Positions 22,596-34,848 are shown, counted from the first letter of the stretch. The stretch: 64,000 bases of DNA from Isoetes taiwanensis (GCA_021234155.1 JAJEKV010000094.1:3578535-3642534); one strand, 5' to 3'. Numbers and translations: made by a program. Notes: a model not told the origin generated them from the letters alone.

Positions 22596-23780
22596 CTAGT
22601 TACATTGTCCACATCTAATTCGAAGTTCTTGAACAACAAATTGCACGATCCCATTGATATCGTGTTTGCAGTTGCAAGTCTTTCCAAAGTTTGGATTTCT
22701 GGCATTGCTTCGGCTACACCATAATTGTGTATTTTGTTGGCTTATCGCAATAAGAGCGATTGCATCTGTAAGACAAGAAGATGAAGGGGGAGGTGGGGTT
22801 CCCCTTCGAGGAGGGGGTGGAGGTGGAGAGGGAGGCGGTGAGGGTGGGGATGGGGGCGGTGGGGATGGCGGTGGAGGTGGAGGAGATGGGGAGGTGGTGA
22901 AGGTGGAGGAGGAGAGAAGGGGGTGGAGGGGATGGGGGTGGAGGTGGAGGAGATGGGGGAGGTGGTGAGGGTGGAGGAGGAGAAGGGGGGAGGGGATGGA
23001 GGTGGGGGTGGAGAGGGAGGTGGTGGTGATGGAGGAGGTGGAGATGGCGGTGGCGGCGAAGATGGAGGCGGTGGGGCGGTGGAGGAGGAGAGGATGGTGG
23101 TGGGGAGGGTGGAGGTGGAGGAGATGGAGGTGGAGGAGATGGAGGTGGGGGAGGTGGTGGAGATGGAGGAGGTGGAGATGGTGGTGGAGGCTTGGTGGCG
23201 AGAGGGTGGTGGTGGTGAGGGTGGAGGTGGAGGAGAGATGGAGGCGTGGAGGTGGTGAGGGTGGGGGTGGAGATGGAGGGTGGGGGGGTGGGGAGGGGTG
23301 GGGGTGGAGATGGAGGCTGTGGAGGAGGAGAGGGTGGTGGTGGGGAGGGTGGAGGTGGAGGAGATGGAGGAGGTGGTGAGGGTGGGGGTGGAGATGGAGG
23401 CGGTGGGGATGGTGGCGGTGGTGGAGGAGAGGGTGGTGGTGGGGAGGGTGGAGGTGGGAGGAGATGGGGTGGGGGAGGTGATGGAGGTGGTGGGGATGGT
23501 GGAGGTGGTGGAGGAGAGGGGGGTGGTGGTGAAGGTGGAGGTGGAGGAGATGGAGGTGGGGGCGGTGATGGTGGGGGTGGAGATGGTGGAGGCGATGGTG
23601 GTGGTGGAGGGATGGAGGTGGAGGGGATGGGGGTGGTGGCGGCGATGGTGGAGGGGAACGGTGTGAACACCAAGGAAGGTTAGGGAATGTAGAGCATGAT
23701 AGGAAGTGAGCGCCCACAGAAGAATAAGTAGGATGAATGAGGAACAAGAAAAAAACTGGGATAAGGAAATACCTCTCCAT
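22596..23780 (-). CDS. Secreted proline-rich (extensin-like) protein
   Basis: One 394-codon frame runs from a hydrophobic signal peptide (MERYFLIPVFFLFLIHP, likely cleaved near TYSS) through a Pro/Ser/His-rich middle to a Cys-containing C-terminal segment of about 60 residues ending CGQCN. The start and end of the middle read as SPPPP motifs, the hydroxyproline-glycosylation signature of extensins. Between them the same DNA reads as His/Leu/Pro repeats, while SPPPP continues in another frame. Frame-shifting indels inside the repeat are therefore likely, from slippage or a consensus error. A TATA box at 23815-23823 supports the start. Expected role is structural, in the cell wall. The C-terminal domain, with six cysteines, is not one I can name. 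Confidence 0.5.
   Translation of the reverse strand: MERYFLIPVFFLFLIHPTYSSVGAHFLSCSTFPNLPWCSHRSPPPSPPPPPSPPPPSLHHHHRLHHLHPHHHRPHLHLLHLHLHHHPPLLHHLHHPHHLHHLPHPISSHLHPPHHHPLLHHRHHPHRLHLHPHPHHLLHLLHLHPPHHHPLLLHSLHLHPHPSPPPHPPSPPPPSPPPRLHLSSTSTLTTTTLSPPSLHHHLHLLHLHHLPHLHLLHLHLLHLHPPHHHPLLLHRPTASIFAATAISTSSITTTSLSTPTSIPSPLLLLHPHHLPHLLHLHPHPLHPLLSSSTFTTSPSPPPPPPSPPPPSPPSPPPSPPPPPPRRGTPPPPSSSCLTDAIALIAISQQNTQLWCSRSNARNPNFGKTCNCKHDINGIVQFVVQELRIRCGQCN
22790..23640. repeat. G-rich (plus) / C-rich (minus) codon-level tandem repeat
   Basis: About 850 bases in which the plus strand is almost only G, A and T, in GGTGGAGG and GGAGATGG blocks. The strand asymmetry is extreme. Runs of GG and GGG make G-quadruplexes on the plus strand plausible, and purine-rich parts could form triplexes. 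It encodes the SPPPP region of the minus-strand gene. Confidence 0.9.
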
Positions 23781-23814
23781 TGTTGAGGATTATAGTGAAT
23801 GCAGAGGGTCCTTC

Positions 23815-23823
23815 ATTTATATA
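23815..23823 (-). promoter_or_regulatory. TATA box of the proline-rich gene
   Basis: Reads TATATAAAT on the minus strand, about 35 bases before the start codon at 23780. Transcription would begin only a few to about fifteen bases ahead of the ATG, giving a very short leader. Confidence 0.5.
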
Positions 23824-25620
23824 GAGGAGAAACCAACCAAGGTGTCAAACTTGGGTCCTAAAGTCTCAAGTTGTCGCGTTTTTAGGTCTCTCGTTGGAGC
23901 ACCTTCACAAACCACCTTAATTCAACTTTTTTACGTTTGAAACCAGCCAAAAAGCCAAGCTTTCCACAACCTTTTAGTTGGACATGTGCTATCTCTTGAC
24001 ATTTATATACGAATTTATCCGTTTTCAAAATTCAGGAATAGAGGACCCAATTTGGTAGCTAAAGTGTACAATTCATTGCTTAATTCCATTGGACCCATTT
24101 AAGCAAGACTTTTATTCCTATTACAACAAGCCCGGTGACTTAGTAGGGTTTTTTTTTTTGCTTGGAACATGCAAAATGGGAGAGCTAGTGCAAGAAGAGA
24201 AAAGTATCTAATTTATTGGAAGAAGGTGGCAGTTAATACCTGGGTAATTAATGTTTGATAAACTGTCATAGCTCTTGCTGGTGACAGTTGAGAAGAAAAG
24301 AATGTTGTTGTAAGGATTTTTATGGGCTTGTAAGTTTACATGTGGCGCACACGTATGTTCTGTGTGTTTACTTTTTGTTAACTGGACTGTGGTTTGTGTT
24401 GGTTATGATACGTGGCTTTCCAGAGCGCAATGGTAGTTCGAGAGATTGAAATCCCTTATAGAAAGGTGGCTGAGATCATGATCTAGAGATTTGTGCACCA
24501 AAAACACTGGAAATCAGAGGTTTTGTTAGACTTGTTGATGCAAGTTTGTGCAGAAGAAATGCATGATGGTGAAGCCATAAAAATCAGAGCTAAGATGAAT
24601 ATAGAGATTTCCAGTCTGATGGTGGTTCTTTTGGATCTCCTGAAATTTTATCAGCCAGGGAAAGCTTAAAATGGTGACCCATTTCTATGCCCAAGAAAGA
24701 CGACTTGTGGCAAAAATTTATGCCGATTGTATTGGACTATGGTGTGGAATGGGGCTATATTAGAGATAATGAATTTAAGTTTATTTGGTCGGAAAGCACA
24801 CTGGATTGTTCTATTGAAGAGTTTGACAGATTCATCAACAAACTTGACTGAAAAGAAACAAATTTAATGCTCCCTGAGTATTGGCTAAATTAATGTACCC
24901 CTCAACCATCACAGTCCATGTAAAAACATCAGGTGCATTTGGTCTTATTCAAATAGTTGAAATGGATCTGATCTTCCAAATGAGCACTCTTTGTATATTC
25001 ACTAGTTAATGCTGCCATGGAGCTGTAGCCAAGTAAATCAGTATTGGTATTCACCTAGAGGAATTTAATGTTATCTCTGCGTGGTTTTTATAAAGGGTAT
25101 TTTGTTCAGAGAAACTTTGATTGATAGCAGGCATCAATTCTAACTGAATCGATGCATGGTTTTAGCTCTGGTTTATCGCACTGTTGGTCAACATTTTCTG
25201 GGCTTTCTGAACCCAAGTAAATTCGTACCCAAGTGCTATTTGTGTATTTTGCACAGGATTCGTGGAAGTTTATTGAATTAGAAATGTAAACAAACTGGTG
25301 CAAGTGAGGAAAAAGGAAGAGCATAAAGACACCAAAGATCTCCATTTATATACATGTCGCATACTTTTACACATACTTTGCATTCTATTAGATATGGAGT
25401 TTGGATGGTTTTGACAGAAACCACAGAGATGGTTGTGTACTTGACTTTGTAGATTTCTGTACATGAAATACTAATAAATATAAGTGAAATATCGAACAAA
25501 CAACTAAGATTGACGAATAAGCTCCAAGATGGTGCTATATTTTGTCTGCAGCTTTTGCGTTCTCGATTGTGCTATCAACGTCCAAAATTTGTAAAAGGCG
25601 TTGAAGCTTGCATAGGTCGG
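23824..25620. other. No gene recognised
   Basis: AT-rich sequence. Around 24430-24850 the plus strand has runs of codon-like sequence broken by stops that could be a decayed exon, but I recognise no family. Confidence 0.45.
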
Positions 25621-25624
25621 TGGA

Positions 25625-25971
25625 TCATTTGCTTAAATAGTACCAAACATCCAAGAGTCCCTTGGTAATTTCTGAGGCCTGGTTTCTTAGTTCCCTTATT
25701 GGAGTCATTGGGGAAACCGGTGGAGTCATCAGGACGTGGATGGCTTCGTCTTCAACAGCCCTGCCTGAGTCTTTTGGACCCTTAAGCATGTCAGGTGCGA
25801 TGGGATCCCGTGGGGGACCCATATCTGTCTCTGCCAACACTCGTTGGTGAAGTCCACAGCAAGGGCCTGTGTCGATCAGCATGTGGGTGGTGCCTGAGGG
25901 GAGCCTGTAGTTTAGATTAAAAGGAAAAAAATAATTTGTACGGTGGGAATGTTACCTGCACTTGACGACAT
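25625..25971 (-). CDS. Candidate small two-exon gene, 94 residues, function unknown
   Basis: Exon 1 (25971-25956) gives MSSSA and ends at a good donor, CAG|GTAAC. Exon 2 (25893-25625) begins after TCCCCTCAG and continues in frame to a stop. The predicted protein is about 94 residues and contains a Cys pair (GPCCGLHQ), a Pro/Thr-rich stretch (MTPPVSPMTP) and a hydrophobic C-terminus (GLLDVWYYLSK). Exon 2 is more GC-rich than its surroundings, as expected of coding sequence. An alternative acceptor 11 bases earlier would give only a 14-residue peptide. A TATA box lies about 65-75 bases upstream. I recognise no family. It could also be a decayed gene fragment. Confidence 0.35.
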
Positions 25972-26035
25972 CCTGTTGATTCTGGCTGTGCTTCGCTTGG
26001 ATCTAATTCACAAAGAGGTGGCCCTTATATCATGC

Positions 26036-26045
26036 TTATATATAA
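26036..26045 (-). promoter_or_regulatory. TATA box upstream of the small two-exon gene
   Basis: TATATATAAG on the minus strand, 65-75 bases before the candidate start codon at 25971. This leaves room for a leader of about 35-45 bases. The surroundings are AT-rich, so a chance match is possible. Confidence 0.35.
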
Positions 26046-26339
26046 ATAAGGTGCTATTAGTTTCCTGTTTGTTATTGGTTGGTTCACTGGGGTATTTTTG
26101 GGAATAGAATGCACGTGTGAGTTGTGAAGTGTCGGTTGCTACTGATGTGGAAACATTTGTAGATGTGTAGGACATGTGTCCCTTGTAAACTATTTGTTTG
26201 CTGAAGAGTAAGCTAGTTAATTGTGTTGTAGTTATACTGATAGTTAAACTTATTGCAGGGGTGTAAGGTAGGGAGGCCCCTACACAAAAGCTAGATAAGA
26301 TCACCAACGTGAAATTTAGGAGCATCCTGATGATGTTCT

Positions 26340-27500
26340 ACATAATGTCGATAGCGTTTTAAGCTCGAAGAAGCTGGTGCTGAAGATCTGATTGAAGAGC
26401 CTGAAGTTTCTTAAGCTAAAGCTCAACATTACGATTGATAGAGTAATATCCAGTGATATTAAGAGACCAACGAGTATGTTGGCCCGAGTTCAGAAAGAAC
26501 GGAGCTTGGCCCCTAAAAACATATATTGAGAAGTAAACTCAGTGAATGGAAGCCAATCACCCCAATCATCCTGCTAATAACTGATATAACTGATAATGCA
26601 CCTCAAATGTTGATCTAAAGTCTGATTGATGTGCTTTGCTTGCCCATTATTTTCTGGATGATTACAAGAAGTCAAAGAGCGGTCGACATGAAATAGCTCT
26701 AAAAGTCACTTTCAAAAAACCCATGATTAACTAAGGTCCATAATCACTCACGATAATATCTGGCAATCCATGAGGTCTGGTTACTTCACGAAGGATAAGA
26801 CCAGGTGTTCCCTCATTGGTAATGGTGACACTACAAGGAATGAAATGAGCCACTTAGAGGAGTGATCAACAATGGTCATGGTGGCATCATGACCCCGAGA
26901 GAATGGCAACTACGGAATAAAATTCAGACGATAACATCTGGCAATCCATGAGGTCTGATTACTTCAGAAAGGAGAAGATCAGTTGTTCCCTCACTGGTAA
27001 TGGTGACATGCAAGGAATAAAATGAGCCATCTTAGAGAAGCTATCAACAACGACCATGGTGGCATCATGACCCTAAGAGAGTGGCAACTCAGGAATAAAA
27101 TCCACAAAAATGCTATTTCAAGGTCCATCTAGAATACGCAGGAAAGACCATCAGAAAGATGTCTCAAAACCTTTGCTCGATAGCAGCTATCACATATGAT
27201 CAAATGAAAACTTGATAGAGCGACAAAACCCAAGTCATGAATACTCTCGATTAATAAGTTCAAGAGCCTTGGCTACTCTAAAGTGTCTGACCTGAGGCAA
27301 GAACCTCAATATGATTATCGTCCAACCTCATTTGCTGAAGAGATAATGTTGAACCAAGATGTGGAAATACATCTTGAGCTAAGGAATTAGAGGAGAGAGA
27401 TGCCCAGATAAACTCCAACAAAGATGCATCATGAGGCAAGCTGGAAGCGATTAGTCCCTAGAATAACCTGTGGTAGTTAGTCAAATGAGGGTTCACCCAG
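26340..27500 (-). mobile_element. Decayed Ty3/gypsy integrase fragment
   Basis: The minus strand has short pieces recognisable from Ty3/gypsy integrase cores, such as VDHSSKWLISF, PHGLPD, and SCNHPENNGQAKHIN near 26650-26700. They are in the usual order. Many breaks; clearly an old fossil. A ~178 bp tandem duplication (26752-26928 and 26930-27103) lies inside it. No LTRs were found beside it. Confidence 0.65.
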
Positions 27501-28400
27501 CTTGGGCTCAAGATAAGAGCGTCAAGACAAGGGATCATGCTACTTTTGGAGGGATCCATGATAGTATATTGACCACGAAATCAATGCAGGATAATACTTG
27601 AGTATGCTGGCTGGAAATTATATGTTGGAAAGCGACTAGATTTTAGAATCAATGTATCTGTAAAGATGAGTTTAGGTACTAGGAAATGTAGTTTCTTTTC
27701 CTGAAATCCTCTGTCTCATGCATCCTTTTTCTTAGTCTTTTATTATAGGTATCTAAGGGAGCGGTTGGGGACGTGGCCACTATTTTAGAAGAAATAATAT
27801 CTAGCATAATAACAGAAGTTTTAATTTATATTTTTGTATACTTTTTCCAATGGTTTTACTATGATTTGGAGGTCGTAATGCATGGAGTGTACTACTGCAC
27901 ACTATATTTTTATCTTTTAATTCCACTTTCCTATGGTTTGACCCATGTTTTGCATAATTTTTGTGCCATCCAATTTCTCCGATGACATTTCAATATTTCA
28001 ATGGCTAAGTAGATTCCCTCAGTTTTAATAATCTAAGAAGAGCTCACAATTTTTTTCTTCTTGTTTTTCCGCACATCTCGGATGTTACATGCAGATGTCG
28101 AGCTGTTGGTTTTAGGGTTTTTCTTGTTTTTCTAAGTTTTGACTTTGCCCTAGTTTCTGCTTTCGAGATTGTCTGACCTCATGGTTTTGTGCTTCTTTCT
28201 GGATTTTTATCGAATGGGTGCTTTTGGGCTCCCATCACAGATTCCTTGCCCATCTCGGTGAAGCTAGGAGGTAGTGGTTAGGGCAAGAACGGTTGCTAGG
28301 GCAGCCTACAAGAAGGGAAAAATCTCATTTTCCCTTTGCTTCTGTGCAGCTGATAGACGATTTACAGATCAATTTCCAAGATATTCTTCATACAGCTGTC
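27501..28400. other. No gene recognised
   Basis: T-rich on the plus strand. I see no domain or RNA gene. The short hydrophobic frame at 27773-27985 is of the kind expected by chance in T-rich DNA. Confidence 0.45.
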
Positions 28401-28410
28401 GAATTTTGTT

Positions 28411-29116
28411 GAGCCTGGGACATACCGAAAGTCTGCAGAATTCATAGGTTATGCTATAAAGTAAGCATTTGTTTGTATTCAGTTTCTTCTTTTCATCAGG
28501 CAGTACTCTCTTCTCATCTAGGTTTATCAGTATCCCTTTTAGCTGCACTGCAGCTTCATAAATCTGCCCATCCCATTGCCATATGCTCTGCTGTGAATCT
28601 TCTATTGCAATGTCATTTGGACTTGCTCTCAACGTATTAGGTCTTGTTTTCTCAGTTCCATCTAGAGAAGCTGGTTTTCAACAGAATTTTTTGTTGCTTT
28701 ATCTGAATGCATTATGTCGCTTGTGGCCTAGGATGGACATATTATAGTGTTAGATATAGGAACCCGGTTTCGTATCGTCTTACTTCATCTTTTAGTTTGT
28801 TATTTAGAGTACCGAACATAAGGCAAAAACCAGTTCAAAAATATACAAGATCTTGGATGTAAAACAGCAGCTTAAGGCTTAGGATTCGATTCTGTGCTCT
28901 AAACTTTATGACGGTTCTTTGCAGAAGTTGTTATAGCCACTTCGTCTTGCTAAATTCATACGAGCCTTGCGGTGCATTAGATTGTTGACAGTGTAATTCA
29001 ACTTCAGTTTCAATATGATCTCTTATTTGTATATTTCTAGTGTACCTTCGTCTGCATATTGCATCTGCATGCTTGATCTTTTGCAGGCCATTTGGGATTG
29101 TCATAATTGGAATCAT
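28411..29116 (-). pseudogene. Exon-like frames of an unrecognised gene or gene relic
   Basis: On the minus strand, a frame ending near 28431 and starting near 28660 reads like true protein (for example AIEDSQQSIWQWDGQIYEAA and VQLKGILINLDEKRVLPDEK). It is followed by a strong donor-like GTATGT. A second coding-like frame lies upstream at 28931-29116. The two could be exons of one gene, but I find no initiator context, no conserved domain and no partner exons further upstream. The status is therefore open: a real exon set, or a captured or decayed fragment. Confidence 0.3.
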
Positions 29117-29149
29117 GTAATTGTTATTGCGATGTGAAGATAATAGTGG

Positions 29150-31085
29150 GCAGGAAACTTAATTTATTCTTTTCTTCTCTCTAAGATATACCAGCGTCAC
29201 CAGTTATGTGTTGTTTTATCCAGGAAGTTTTGTTATCATTCTATTTGCAAAGAGTGTGTTTTCCTCATGACTTGAAGATCAAATCGTATCTTGCATTGCT
29301 ACCCTCTGTAGCATATAGACTTTATATGCTACTTTCAATTTTCTTTGCTATTTTAAATTCCTAAACAAACACATAACTTGGAGTTAAGGGATATTTATCT
29401 AATCTATTAGTTGTTTCAATCAATCAATTAATCTCCTTTCCCCTTCTTGCATACCCTGGAGCTAAGAAGTATTATCTAGTCTATTAGTGTTGTTTCAAGC
29501 AACCAATTAATCTAACATTTTTGTTTTTTATAATGTTGTGGAGGGTTGAAGCACTTATATGAAAAAGACATGAAACCTCTACCAATGACTTGGAAGAGCA
29601 TTATTTGGGCATAGAATATAGTAAAATATCTCTATCAATTATGTAAGTAAGGTATTAAAGGCAGGTAAATATTTCACAACATTTATTTTGATTGTCTTAG
29701 AGTAACATTTGCATTAATGATTGTGTTTGAATTGTTCTTGTTTATAAGATAATTATGCTTGCAAATGCTTTTTACAAATTTTTGGTTGGAAAAAAAAAAT
29801 TAATCAAAAATAAGATTTTTATTAGAGGTTCTTTTTTTACCAAACCATTGTATGTAATATGAGAGAGAATGTCAATTGTTTCTGCGCTCATAACTTAAGC
29901 TACATAGGTCAGTTTCATATGATCTTGGGCTCGTTGGAAAGCTTATATAGAGAACCTTCAATTGACATATGATTTGATACAGATCTATCAAGGTTTTTAT
30001 ACTTTTCAATCCAGATTCCTTTTTGTAAATTGCAGCTTTGATGGTAATATGATTTTTATCATAACTTTTGAATTCTGACTTCGTTTGTGTGTTTTTTATT
30101 GCGTTGGAAATCTGGGATCTTTTTCATGGTGCATGAAATCCTCATATTTGACTAAGCTTTCTAGGTCCAAATAGCAAATTTCTGAGCAGATTTGGTAGGG
30201 TTTCACACCTGATTAAAACATGATTTGCATAGCAACAAATCATACTCTCTATCCTGCTGATCATTCTGGTCATGTCCCTTGTCATGTATCATTGTAGTGC
30301 AGTAAGCTTTTATGAACATATTGAAGAGATGATGTTATCGTGACCACGTTTTGTATAGGAAAAAAAATATTTGAAACTTTTTATTTTCGCGTATTATGGG
30401 CTTTGTGCTATATTTGATAGTTTATATGTTATTCATAAACTTGCCAATGAATTTTTATTTCTTTTTTCGAAAAAAAAAAAACATCTCCCATAACACATCA
30501 AAACAACAAGGCATGTGATAGTCAAGGCATTCAGGAATATACTTAGACCACGGCAATTTGTTCCTCTTTACTGAAATTGGATGCTTTAAGTTAGGGTTCA
30601 AATCCCTAGCTTCTTGTGCCTTTTATATTGTCTTAGTGTAATTGTGCTTTTATTTCTTCAGGGATGCACTTATACATAAAGGCAGTATGGCATCTGCGTT
30701 CGAAAGGTAGTAAAAAACACCCCTTGCATACACATTTTCAAAAGGCAATTTAACCCATTTGTGTATATATTTTGCACTAGATCAGTGCTTAAAAGCACCC
30801 TTAACTCCTAAGTATACACACGAAAATGGTGTAAAAAAAACCCTCCATTGAACTCTCATGGATTATATGCCAATTAAAGGTGAACCCCCCGGGTTTTATT
30901 TTGAGTCTCATTTGATTTGTTTCGGACTTGCACATTCAATCAGTTATGCCGTTATGACTAGATTGGTGGTTGCCATTAGTACATTTTGGATGTGCAGGAA
31001 ATGTAGTATTTTAGGTGGTCACCAGTAAATGTGTGCCAGCATTGCCGCGCTAATGTTCTAGCATATGGTTTTATGATATGGAGCA
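29150..31085. other. No gene recognised
   Basis: AT-rich, repeat-like sequence. The stretch 29890-30190 contains phrases such as TCGTTGGAAAGCTTATATAG and TCATAACTTTTGAAT, of a type common in plant retroelement untranslated regions. Similar wording occurs inverted at 54980-55090. Confidence 0.45.
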
Positions 31086-31194
31086 TGCTAGGGGGAGTGA
31101 TTCAAATGCAAGGGATTAAGGCAATGGGCATAAGGAAACCAATGATTATAAGAATTGATAAAAGAGGCAAGAGATTATATCATAAGTGACCATT

Positions 31195-33325
31195 TGGTGA
31201 ACTGTTAATCTAAGAGTTCACCACCCAATGATCTGACCTCCAGGCTGTTATGGCAGCCAGCCAATATTCCCCACAGTATGTAATAAGATGACAAAATGAA
31301 GGGATAAAGGATTATCTTGGGAATGCAGGAGGATACGGTCTCTAAGATCAACTCTATCAAATAGGGTGGAATGATGTAATTTGTAGCAGAATTTTATTTG
31401 GATGAGCTTGCCTATATGCAACAGAATGGATTTATAAGCATGAGAATTTGTGAAAGTTTAATGACCGGATATAGCTTAAGACGGATGTAAGGCGTGGCGT
31501 AATTCTATTTGGATGTGCTTGACTACATGCTACTCTGAGGAATTTATAAGCAAGAGAATATGCAAAAGGGTTAATGCATGGATATAGCAATAGTCACGAG
31601 AAAAAAAATCATTTGGATAATCCAAATAATCCAAAGAGGTTACATAACTCCAGTTAGCCGGATATAACAACACCTGAATCCCATTATCCGCTTACTGAAG
31701 ACAATTATAGGCTATTGCAAGGCTATTGACTACTTGAAGTTTATGGACCGGATCTAAATATCAGCAAAAAACTATCTTTAATGACATGGAAGCATCCTAA
31801 AAAAGTAGAGTAGTAATGCACAGAACAATTTCTCAATTGAGCAACCATCAAACATTTTGTATTTATGCAATAAAATGTACAAAGAACTTATCTTTCCATA
31901 GTGATCGAGATCGGCTACAATCAATCAAAACTTTGCTTGAGTTATTTGTTTTACGCAACTCTCGGTTCTCAAGCAATGTAATAGCAATGTAATGTAGGCA
32001 TTTACTTCCAGCAACGGTTCTTCGCAGCATCAAATTCAGCATCAAATTCAGCATCAACTTCGCATTCAAATGGCAACTTGGATTTCACCCAGCGCATCCA
32101 ACAATCTGGCAATCCCTTCTCCTTTATCTTCTTCACCGCCCAAATGTTTCCAATCCGAGCAAGCTCCTGGTTCCGTGGATTCGGCACCACATCCTTGTCT
32201 TGTGGAATCGGCCCTATGTAAACTTCTATGAATTTGGAGATGCTAATCGCGTTACTTTATGGCAAGACTATGGTGCAAAATGTGACAAAGGGTCGGAAGG
32301 CTTTAGGCTTAGGACAAAATAACCTAGGTTTGTGCATCAGGCAGCAATTTGGTATACCATGGTCACGAAAATGAGTCATTGTTGTATAAGGGTTTGGGTG
32401 CCATTTTCAAGAATGGGTAAGGTTAAATGATAGCTATAACATGGCAAATATAACAATGGTGGAACACAGCAAGACTATGGTGCAAACTGTGATAAGGGGT
32501 CCGAAGGTTTTAGGCATAGGACAAAATGAATCTAGGTGCATGCATCAGGCCATTTGGTATAACATGGTTACAAATTTGAATCATTCTTTGTATAAGGGTT
32601 TGGGTTCCATTTTCAAGAATGGTAAAGGTTAAATGATAGCTTTAACATGGCAAATATAACAATGGTTGAATATCATTGTACCCATTGTGCTTAGATTGCG
32701 CAACCTAATCTCGAGCTTTTCTTTGCAAGCGATCCAGAAGCTTACTAGATTATCTTTGCCAACACAAAGATATAGTGCGAAGAGACATTAGCCGTGAATC
32801 TTAACAAGACAACCTCTAGTATTGGTACAACGGCCCGGCAATGGCAAGATGGGATGGCAGTAAACATAACAGGGCAATTCATGGAGTTGACACAGTGGCA
32901 ATGGCAAGATGAGATGGCGAAGAACGTAATAAGGCAATTCATGGAGTTGACACAAAGCTGGCATGACAAAAATGGGCAATATAAAATGACCACGAAGCTT
33001 GGTGGATGATGAAATAAACAAGGTTTACGTTTTCAAAAACAAGCACCATAACTTACCATGTCGTCGTGTGCATTTATTTCAACCCGGCAATAAGATACCC
33101 CTTGTGAACGTTCTTTGAACCTTGACTTCTTATGGCCGAACAGCTCCGTGCTTTGGCTCTTTGCCGCACATATTGCTATGATGGTTGCCCACTAATGCTT
33201 CAACAAAATTCACTTGCCAACCGCATCTAAAAAACCGACACTTGATCATACTAAATTTACGCTAGAAAACACCATCGAGACTAAATCTAGCTATGGTTAT
33301 GTTGGCTTTGAATCTTGAGCCAACA
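31195..33325 (-). repeat. 3' LTR of the Ty3 element
   Basis: About 2.13 kb, TG...CA in plus-strand reading (TGGTGAAC at the left, GAGCCAACA at the right). Internal duplications include two ~200 bp copies at 32264-32443 and 32464-32643, and two ~60 bp copies at 32837-32955. The first ~330 bases are nearly identical to the other LTR; mismatches begin after that and cluster at CTG/CAG triplets. Confidence 0.92.
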
Positions 33326-33428
33326 TTATGCCCAAAATGTGGCTGGTCCCCTCGACCCTAAGGCCAATAGGCCTTCACCGCGACCCATTTATAGGATTTG
33401 GTAAGATTTCACATTAAGTTGACTAAGA

Positions 33429-34359
33429 TCAGTATGAGTGATATCCACAAACGCATGGAATCGTATATGGTCCTTCCCATAAGGGCTGAAATTTTTTCCT
33501 GCTGTCTTCTTGGGCCTTGTTCCACTTAAGAACAAGCTGCCCTACTTCAAAGAATTTTGCTGCTCCATGTTTGTTTCTGAAATAAGTCCTGTCCTTATTC
33601 TTTTTGAGTTGGTTAGCCATATACTCCAGATACCTGTGCTCGTCAAGAACATCCACTTCATTCAAACGATCTGCGATTGTCATGAGGTTCTTGTTTGTGG
33701 ATGTAGCAGCCACTCGCAAGGAAGGTACTTCCAATTCCAAGGGAGAAAGCGCCTCACGACCATAAACCAACTGGAAAGGTGAAAATTTTGTTGCTGCATT
33801 CACTTGAGTACGGTGTGCCCAAATGGCTGAACTCATATGTGTTATTGGCAACCCGCTACCATGCTCAAGTACCATCTTCTTTAGCATCCGAATTAGTTGT
33901 TTGTTGGAGGATTACGCTGCCCGTTGTAATCGAGAATAATACGAGCTAGAAAACATATGCCGCATCTTCAAGTTACCGCCATATCTTTGATCAACTCATT
34001 CATAAAATGTAAACCGCGATCACTGATCATGACCTGTGGCACCCCAAACCTGCAACAAATGTGATGGAACACAAAAGAGCATGTTACACTGTGCATTAGC
34101 TACTCTACATGGAATGGCTTCTACCCATTTAGTAAAATAGTCGGGTCACCATCAATATAAATTGGTAACCAAATAGCTGTAGTGGGCAAGGGTCCAATGA
34201 AATCAAGGCCCCAAGTATGAAATGGTCTAATGGTGGGAATAGTGTTGAGTTCAAAGAAAGTTGGTCTTTTTTTGGGGCATAGATCCGACAATAATGGCAT
34301 CTCATTACATCTTGATAGGAATCTCTATGTAGTGTGGGCCAATAATAACATGCTCTCAT
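33429..34359 (-). CDS. Integrase region of the Ty3 element (fossil)
   Basis: Minus-strand pieces show the H2C2 zinc-binding segment (ACYYWPTLHRDSYQDVMRCH) and the end of the catalytic core (NAATKFSPFQLVYGREALSP). The C-terminal module has a GPY motif (WEGPYTI). The protein would join the cDNA into the host chromosome. It is broken in several places. Confidence 0.85.
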
Positions 34360-34848
34360 AATCCTTGGCCGCGGCTGGCTTTATACACCGCAAAATGCCT
34401 GCGCGACTCCATAATGGCAATCGCTCCAGAAAGCATATTCATGTTCTTCCTCATTTAGACACCTTAGAAGGACTCCACGAATGTCTCGCTTGCACAAAAT
34501 TCCTTCAACTAAAACAAAGTGCAAAGAATCGCCTTTTAATTCTTTTTTATCTCTTGCTTTTCCATAGTGCGTAGGTAGCTCCTTCCCCCAATAATGGATA
34601 TAGATATGGCAACATCCAAGAATCTTTTACCCGAATTAACTCCATTGTAGCATCATCCTCTTTAACATCATCTTGGGTAACATCTTTTGACATAAAGGCA
34701 TAAGGAATATACCCGCTTGGGTTTGACAATGATGTCGAGGGCTTCCATCAAAGTCAAATTGTCGCGAATAAGCATGCCATTTTTGAAGCTTGGCTTTCTT
34801 CAAAATTCTTCCCGCTAAGAGTGCCATGGGATTTCTTTTGATGATTAT

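Noticed and set aside
22654-23683. Gly/Glu-rich plus-strand frames
   Set aside because: They are the antisense of the SPPPP repeat. Stop-free only because the strand is nearly all G, A and T; the minus-strand frame has a signal peptide and TATA box.
26008-26325. 105-codon minus-strand frame with a hydrophobic start resembling a signal peptide
   Set aside because: It overlaps the TATA region of the small two-exon gene, is low-complexity Ser/Thr-rich, and matches nothing I know.
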